Made by a program: the position numbers and the translations under genes
Notes under the pieces: generated by a model
Told to the model about the DNA's origin: nothing
Database searches by the model: none
The model's input: only the letters and a program-made list of their open reading frames with translations
Assembly (NCBI GenBank): GCA_964461295.1
Contig: CAYWTX010000682.1
Location: 1 to 9,859, forward strand
Reading direction: 5' to 3'
Length of the DNA stretch: 9,859 nucleotides
Source: CAYWTX01 sp964461295
GTDB lineage: Bacteria > Planctomycetota > Phycisphaerae > SM23-33
Shown here: positions 5,459 through 9,859 of the stretch, one piece after another
How the letters are laid out: each line of letters begins with the position of its first letter
Numbering within the stretch: position 1 is the stretch's first letter

Positions 5459-5487
5459 CTTATAGCGACTGTGCGCGAGAAACACAA
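5459..5487 (-). promoter_or_regulatory. Promoter of the 24-residue basic protein gene
   Basis: On the minus strand, TTGTGT (5482-5487) and TATAAG (5459-5464) are separated by exactly 17 nt. The -10 box matches sigma-70 consensus at 5 of 6 positions and the -35 at 3 of 6. Initiation about 7 nt downstream would give a leader of roughly 34 nt and a total transcript of about 180 nt ending at the terminator. Confidence 0.6.
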
Positions 5488-5575
5488 GACTTCGCCAGAA
5501 AGCAGAGGAGCCATAGGAACGCCAGTCAGACGGGGCCGCCGCGGCGCTGTCCCTTTCGGATTCGTCGCCTTCCCC

Positions 5576-8044
5576 TCACTCCGTCGCTTCGTCCAGGCCC
5601 TCGTCGTCCTTCGCGTCGTACTCGACGATCGCCAGGTCGGCGAATCGCGTCTTGCCCAGGCGCAGGAGCGTCAGCCGCACCTTGTCCCTGCCGGCCTGTT
5701 TCGCGGCCGCGACCAAGTCTCGCATCTGGCGGGCGGACTTCAGGGGCTGATCGTTCAGTTGCGTGACGACCTCGTTGGGGAAGACCTTGGCCACCAGCGT
5801 CGGCGAGCCGCTTTCCACCTTGGCGACGATGACGCCGGCGGCGGGGTCGTTCAGGTTCAGCGCGTGCCGGACCTCGTAGGTGAGGTCCTTCACCGTCAGT
5901 CCGAGCTTTCGGTTCTGCCAGCGCGGGGCCGACTCCAGGTCCGGCGGGGCCAGTTCGATGGGGTACTGGAGGGTCTGGGTCTTGCCCTTGCCGGCGGCCT
6001 CGCCCTCGGGGCGGTAGTATGTGATCTCGATGACCTTGCCGACGCCCACGGCGTCAAGGGCCCGCGTCAGGAAGTTCTGCCGGTTCTTCCACGTCGCTTC
6101 GATGGGCCCCATGCTCTCGGCGTCTTCGCCGCCGCCGCCGTAGTCGCCCCAGCGTCGGTAGCTTCCGTAGCCGCCGCTGGCGCCTGCCAGCCGGCTGGCC
6201 AGTTCGATGGGGTAGGGCATTCCCGGCGCCTGGAGCTTGAGCAGAATATCGCCCACCTTCATGCCCATCTTCTCGGCCGGGCTGCCGGCGTACACCGCGT
6301 TGAGCAGGAAGCCGAGTTGCCCGTCCTTGGTGGGCTTTTCCACCTTGAGCATCTCGGCCAGTTCGGCGGTCACGGGCACGAACTCCACGCCGAACCACGA
6401 CCGCCGCCTGGCCATTTCGCGGGTCTTGACCTCGACCTTGGCGTCCAGGTGCTTGGCCGGCTCGGCCAGCAGGCCACGCAGCTCGGAGATCGTGAAGATG
6501 CGGTGCGGCAGGTCGCCGCCGCCGCGGTAGCGGCGCGATTCGTCCAACCGCCGCTCTTCCTCGTGCTCGCCGCGTTCCTGCACGTAAGCGCCCAGCAGCT
6601 CGCCCCGGAAGCTCACCAGTAGCGTGCCGGGGTTGATCCCCCGGGCGGCGTACCAGTTGTACTTGCCCTCGTAGCCGCGGTCCTTGCCGAAGATGCGGTT
6701 GGTGGCCAGGTCGACGTACTTGGCGCCAAGCCGCTTCCGCAGGCGAGCCGTCCAGAACGGCTTCATCCGCTCCGGGTCGCCGGCGGCGGGCTTGGCGAAA
6801 GCGGGCAGGTCGCCTCCCTCGGCCGCCACCAGGAACGCGCCGATCTTCCTGAACGCCCCGACGAATCTGGCCGGCTGGCGCTTGGCCGGCGAGTGCTTGA
6901 GGTAGATCTTCTCGATCTGGCGGGCGAGGGCGCTGTCCAGTGGCCGCGGCACCAACACCTGGGTGGGGCCGACGGCCAGGCCGTAGAGGCTGATCTCCCG
7001 TCCGGCCGCCTCGCCGTGCCCGTAGGAGGGGCGGTAGGGCACCGGGCTGGGCTCATCCATATCTGCGCCGCCGCCGCCGGAGCGGAGAACGAGCACGACT
7101 TCCTGCACACACTGGACGAGCCGACTGCGGCAGGCGTTTTCGGCCGCGGTTAGGGCGGGCCAATCCATTCCCTCGGCCTTCAGCAGCTCGGGCCCTTTCC
7201 ACAGGCACTCTTCCTGCCGCAGATCAAGGAAGGGCGTGGTGCAGCAGCCGACGGGCCGCCCCTGCTTGTCGGCGACGATCGTCACGCCGGCGACGGACTC
7301 GGACAAGCCGCGCGACAGGGGCATGTTCCGCAGGCCCACGCTCGCCCGCTGGCCGAAGTAGACGTTGCCGGCGGCGGGGCCGGCGTCGAAGCGGATGGCC
7401 GGGCGGCCGGAACCGAACCGCAGCCGCCACTGGTCGTCGGCCTGGAACAGATCGGCCTCCAGCAGCGAGGTGTTGACGCCTTCGTCCTTGAGCGGGGAGA
7501 ACGTCAGCGGCGTGAGTTTCACGTCGGCCTTGCCTTCGGGCTTCAGGAGGATCGCCGGGGCATCCTGCAACAGGCGGTGAGGCCTGGCCGCTGCCGTCTT
7601 GCCGCCGGCCTCGATCTCGATGCGGTCGATGAAACGGTCCTCCAGGCCGTAATCGGCCGTGAGAACGCGCCCCTCGGCGCCGATGACGATGCCGGTGGTG
7701 AGGGCGGGGCGCTTCTTGTCGACATACTCATCGTAGAGCCGAAGGGTCATCCAGTTGTCGTCGGCGGCGTCGGCCGTCTCGGAGGTGTCCTTCCTGAAGT
7801 ACGTCTTGACGATGACGAAGCTGTTCTTCGCGGCGTCCACGAGGGTCTTGGGCACGGCGGGCTCGTCGTCGTCCTTGGCCGCGGCGGCCGCCGCGGACGG
7901 CGCGGTGGAAGGTTCCTCCGCGCGGACATGACCCGCAGGAAACAGGATCGCCACGCCCGCAAGGAACCATTCCGCGAACCGCACGCGGCCGGATCGACGA
8001 TCGTCACTCCGCGGGAGCCGTTGGCTCGACACTTGACACTTCAT
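5576..8044 (-). CDS. Exported HtrA-like pseudoprotease with two PDZ domains
   Basis: An 822-residue protein. A long basic N-terminus leads into a hydrophobic segment (about 23-39) ending VRA-EE, a plausible signal peptide cut after residue 42. Residues 72-270 resemble a trypsin-fold HtrA domain (TTGIVIGAEGRVLTADYG, then GVTIVADKQGRPVG), but the catalytic features are gone: no His where HtrA has TNHHV, and no GNSGG box, with VAGVTIV at the expected place. Residues 300-490 may hold a second degenerate barrel (LYGLAVGPTQVLVPRPLD). PDZ1 spans about 549-690 (FGVEFVPV, AGSPAEKMGMKVGDILLK) and is interrupted by a Gly/Tyr/Arg-rich insert (621-644). PDZ2 spans 712-800. The ATG lies 4 nt after the stop of the active HtrA gene, with GAGGA inside that gene's end, implying translational coupling. 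I infer a non-catalytic periplasmic adaptor or regulator of its neighbour. Confidence 0.75.
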   Translation of the reverse strand: MKCQVSSQRLPRSDDRRSGRVRFAEWFLAGVAILFPAGHVRAEEPSTAPSAAAAAAKDDDEPAVPKTLVDAAKNSFVIVKTYFRKDTSETADAADDNWMTLRLYDEYVDKKRPALTTGIVIGAEGRVLTADYGLEDRFIDRIEIEAGGKTAAARPHRLLQDAPAILLKPEGKADVKLTPLTFSPLKDEGVNTSLLEADLFQADDQWRLRFGSGRPAIRFDAGPAAGNVYFGQRASVGLRNMPLSRGLSESVAGVTIVADKQGRPVGCCTTPFLDLRQEECLWKGPELLKAEGMDWPALTAAENACRSRLVQCVQEVVLVLRSGGGGADMDEPSPVPYRPSYGHGEAAGREISLYGLAVGPTQVLVPRPLDSALARQIEKIYLKHSPAKRQPARFVGAFRKIGAFLVAAEGGDLPAFAKPAAGDPERMKPFWTARLRKRLGAKYVDLATNRIFGKDRGYEGKYNWYAARGINPGTLLVSFRGELLGAYVQERGEHEEERRLDESRRYRGGGDLPHRIFTISELRGLLAEPAKHLDAKVEVKTREMARRRSWFGVEFVPVTAELAEMLKVEKPTKDGQLGFLLNAVYAGSPAEKMGMKVGDILLKLQAPGMPYPIELASRLAGASGGYGSYRRWGDYGGGGEDAESMGPIEATWKNRQNFLTRALDAVGVGKVIEITYYRPEGEAAGKGKTQTLQYPIELAPPDLESAPRWQNRKLGLTVKDLTYEVRHALNLNDPAAGVIVAKVESGSPTLVAKVFPNEVVTQLNDQPLKSARQMRDLVAAAKQAGRDKVRLTLLRLGKTRFADLAIVEYDAKDDEGLDEATE

Positions 8045-8048
8045 CGCT

Positions 8049-9551
8049 TTATTCCTCTTTGAGGTAGTCCTTTTCCCAGCCCAGCGGCTTCCAGTCGAGG
8101 AATCCGTCGCGCTTGATCGTCACCAGGACCTTCTTCTCCACGCGCTTGGGGTCGTCCACCAGCGACTTGTAGGCCTTCTCCACGTCCGCGAGCGTCTTGA
8201 TCTCCGCCGTGCCGATCTTCAACACGACGTCGCCGGGCTGAAGGTCGGCGTCGGCGGCGTTGCCGCGCGCGCGCACGCCCTGGATGAACACGCCGCCGGA
8301 GGGCTGGAGGAAATGCAGCCGCGGGTTGGAGAACTTCGTCAGTTCCTTGACCGTCATGTTCCACCGCTTGCAGTCGTAGCTTTCGCCCTCGAACTGGCCT
8401 CGCTTCACCGGGCGCATGGCCACCGTCAGGAGCTTCCGCTTGCCGACGGCTCCGGCGTAGGGGCCGGTGGGCTCGTTGCCGTCGTCGGCGTCCTTGCGGG
8501 CCAGCAGGATCCCGGCGGGACGATCGGCGGGCAGGCCCGCCAGCAGCACCCGCAGGGCCGGCAGGTCCTCGACGTACAGCCCGTCCATCGCCTGGCCGTT
8601 CACTGCCAGCAGCAGGTCGCCGTCGCGAACGCCGGCCAGGAACGCCGAAGAGTCCTTCTCCACGCTCTGGACAAGCACGCCGCGGGCGGAATCGGTGAAC
8701 GTGTTGCTCTTGAAGTCGTTAAGGGCCTGTAGCAGCAGCCCCGTGTGGGTGCGGTCGACCTTGACGGGACCGGCGTTGGGTTCGGCCTTGGCCGACGCGG
8801 CGAGCAGTTTGGCGACGATGTCGGCGACGACGTTGGAGGGGATGGCGAAGCCGATGCCCTCGGCCCCGGCGCCGAGCGTGTTGATGCCGATCACCTTGCC
8901 GTCGGTGTTGACCAGCGGGCCGCCGCTGTTGCCGGGGTTGATGGCCGCGTCCGTCTGCAACCAGAGGTTGTACTGGTACTGCGTGGTGAAGCCGATGTAG
9001 CGGCGCGTGTTGCTCACAATGCCCAGCGAGATGCTCCGCGTGAAGCCGAACGGCGAGCCCAGGGCCATGGCGAACTGGCCTTCCTCGACGACGTCGCTGT
9101 CGCCGAACTCCGCCACGCTCAGTGCCGGCGTGTTGGGCTCCAACTTGAGCTTCAGCAGGGCCAGATCGGTTTCCGGGTCCAGCCCGACGACGGTGGCCGG
9201 CACCTGCACCCGGTCGCCCAGCACGCAGTTGACCTCGATGGCCTTCTCGGCCACGTGGTGGTTGGTGACGACGTAGCCGTCGGCTGAGACGATGACGCCG
9301 GAGCCGAACACCTCCGTCCGCCGGCGCTCCCCGCTCTCGAAGGTCTCCTGGATCGGCTTGACGAACACCAGCGTCGGGTACACGCGCCGCTTGGCCGTCG
9401 CGATGATCTTCTGGAAGTCGATCTGGGCGGCCGCGCCGGCCGTGGGGGCCGTCGAGGCCGACTGGACCGTCCTGGGCCCGGCGTCGCAGCCGGCCAGGCC
9501 GCCCGCCAGGACCGTGGTAAGCAAAGTCACTGCCAACCCGCGCTGGGTCAT
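8049..9551 (-). CDS. HtrA/DegP-family serine protease, lipoprotein form
   Basis: A 500-residue periplasmic trypsin-like protease with chaperone-type PDZ domains. The triad is complete: His99 in VVTNHHV, Asp129 in ETDLALLKL and Ser209 in INPGNSGGPL. PDZ1 lies at about 285-380 (GVLVQSVEKDSSAFLAGVRDGD) and PDZ2 at about 395-482 (GVFIQGVRARGNAADADLQPGD). The ATG at 9551 is chosen over an in-frame ATG 57 nt upstream because GAAGGAG precedes it at 5-nt spacing and because it begins a lipoprotein signal, MTQRGLAVTLLTTVLAGGLAGC, whose lipobox LAGC gives a lipidated Cys22. The next residue is Asp23, which in enterobacteria retains lipoproteins in the inner membrane. It is first in a two-gene operon with an inactive relative. 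Which of degP, degQ or degS it corresponds to is not resolvable, so no symbol is given. Confidence 0.93.
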   Translation of the reverse strand: MTQRGLAVTLLTTVLAGGLAGCDAGPRTVQSASTAPTAGAAAQIDFQKIIATAKRRVYPTLVFVKPIQETFESGERRRTEVFGSGVIVSADGYVVTNHHVAEKAIEVNCVLGDRVQVPATVVGLDPETDLALLKLKLEPNTPALSVAEFGDSDVVEEGQFAMALGSPFGFTRSISLGIVSNTRRYIGFTTQYQYNLWLQTDAAINPGNSGGPLVNTDGKVIGINTLGAGAEGIGFAIPSNVVADIVAKLLAASAKAEPNAGPVKVDRTHTGLLLQALNDFKSNTFTDSARGVLVQSVEKDSSAFLAGVRDGDLLLAVNGQAMDGLYVEDLPALRVLLAGLPADRPAGILLARKDADDGNEPTGPYAGAVGKRKLLTVAMRPVKRGQFEGESYDCKRWNMTVKELTKFSNPRLHFLQPSGGVFIQGVRARGNAADADLQPGDVVLKIGTAEIKTLADVEKAYKSLVDDPKRVEKKVLVTIKRDGFLDWKPLGWEKDYLKEE

Positions 9552-9608
9552 GGATGCTCCTTCGTAGTGGGATTCGTCCCCGCCTGGCCGAGCCACGGCA
9601 GCGGGCAC

Positions 9609-9614
9609 AGTATA
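9609..9614 (-). promoter_or_regulatory. Candidate -10 box of the HtrA operon
   Basis: Minus-strand TATACT (5 of 6 to consensus) sits about 58 nt before the HtrA start. The hexamer 17 nt upstream, TTCCTC (9632-9637), is a poor -35, so an alternative sigma factor or an activator is possible, as is usual for envelope-stress proteases. No sigma-E type element was recognised. Confidence 0.4.
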
Positions 9615-9663
9615 CCCGCCGGTGGCGACGAGAGGAACAGCCCAGGACGAGCCGGAGGCGAAA

Positions 9664-9707
9664 CGGCCTCGGTTGTTCCCCTCTCGGTTCGTCCTCGGTC
9701 GTTTCCC
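9664..9707 (-). repeat. Two copies of the recurrent GGGAAAC-ACCGAGG intergenic motif
   Basis: On the minus strand GGGAAACGACCGAGGACGA (9689-9707) matches the plus-strand copy at 3833-3851 in 18 of 19 positions. A shorter copy, GGGAACAACCGAGGCCG (9664-9680), follows immediately in the same orientation. Both sit upstream of the HtrA promoter. A nearby 12-bp duplication, CTTCGCCAAAAC/CTTCGCCAAGAC (9709-9732), adjoins them. Confidence 0.6.
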
Positions 9708-9736
9708 TCTTCGCCAAAACCTTCGCCAAGACCTGG

Positions 9737-9859
9737 TGTCAAGGCCCAGTAGAAATGTCCGCTACTTCGCCCCAGTAGAAATGTCCGCTCGGCTCCGGCT
9801 ACACTTGTACGATTGTCGCCATGGATGGGAGGAGGATGGACGTTTGGGTTCATTGGGTG
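9737..9859 (+). mobile_element. Probable left end of an insertion sequence, cut by the window edge
   Basis: The 19-nt sequence CCCAGTAGAAATGTCCGCT occurs twice with a 26-nt period (9745-9763 and 9771-9789), shortly after a TGTCAAGG at 9737. Repeated short binding sites inside the end of an element, followed about 30 nt later by an ATG reading frame, are the usual form of IS21-like and some other DDE transposon ends, where transposase binds several sites. I see no matching right end, and the family is not established. GC content also drops relative to the neighbouring genes. Confidence 0.45.
9821..9859 (+). CDS. Start of a truncated reading frame, possible transposase N-terminus
   Basis: An open frame begins at the ATG at 9821 (MDGRRMDVWVHWV) and runs off the window. 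A second in-frame ATG at 9836 directly abuts GGGAGGAGG, too close to serve as its ribosome site. Thirteen residues cannot identify a protein. The only support is its position just inside the repeated IS-type end. Confidence 0.3.
   Translation, partial: MDGRRMDVWVHWV

Noticed and set aside
4004..5485. 493-codon minus-strand frame covering amrS and the following gap
   Set aside because: Overlaps the well-supported amrS gene and the strong terminator at 5267-5310; the composition is non-protein-like. Its only real coding content is the 24-codon gene in a different frame.
5541..5575. GC-rich palindrome CGCCGCGGCG after the end of the HtrA operon
   Set aside because: Considered as a terminator, but there is no T-run on the minus strand and the stem is a self-complementary 10-mer without a loop.

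Overview
This is a GC-rich chromosomal segment from a Gram-negative-type bacterium. The periplasmic HtrA proteins, one with a lipoprotein signal, indicate an envelope with a periplasm. The large degenerate-protease/PDZ paralogue, the tandem GAC/GAG-rich intergenic DNA and the RAYT/REP unit would suit a Planctomycetota-like or similar environmental lineage, but this is an impression and nothing in the window proves it.

Layout, left to right. (1) 1-730: a REP-associated tyrosine transposase (RAYT, IS200/IS605-like) inside two mirror-image pairs of short palindromes, with two further copies of one palindrome leading up to the next gene. (2) 785-2455, plus strand: dihydroorotase pyrC, then 15 nt later a small PilZ-domain protein, probably co-transcribed. 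(3) 2517-3785, minus strand: purD, convergent with the previous pair across a 61-nt gap holding a hairpin. (4) 3786-4030: a divergent intergenic region made of GAC/GAG-rich sequence bounded by inverted copies of a motif that recurs elsewhere in the window. (5) 4031-5047, plus strand: an AmmeMemoRadiSam-type radical SAM enzyme (amrS). (6) 5048-5575: an apparently empty gap that contains a MITE-like repeat and a compact minus-strand gene with promoter, Shine-Dalgarno, a 24-residue highly basic protein and an intrinsic terminator. (7) 5576-9551, minus strand: a two-gene operon with a lipoprotein HtrA/DegP serine protease first and, 4 nt downstream, an 822-residue exported protein that looks like a catalytically dead HtrA relative with two PDZ domains. 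(8) 9552-9859: the operon's promoter region with more copies of the intergenic motif, then what looks like the left end of an insertion sequence with 26-bp-period repeats and a truncated reading frame.

Functionally the window joins two nucleotide-synthesis enzymes (PyrC for pyrimidines, PurD for purines), a probable c-di-GMP sensor riding with pyrC, and an envelope protein-quality pair in which an active protease is made together with a predicted inactive partner. The observations most worth following up are the self-contained 24-residue basic protein gene, the active/inactive HtrA pair, and the recurrent GGGAAAC-AACCGAGGACGA intergenic motif.
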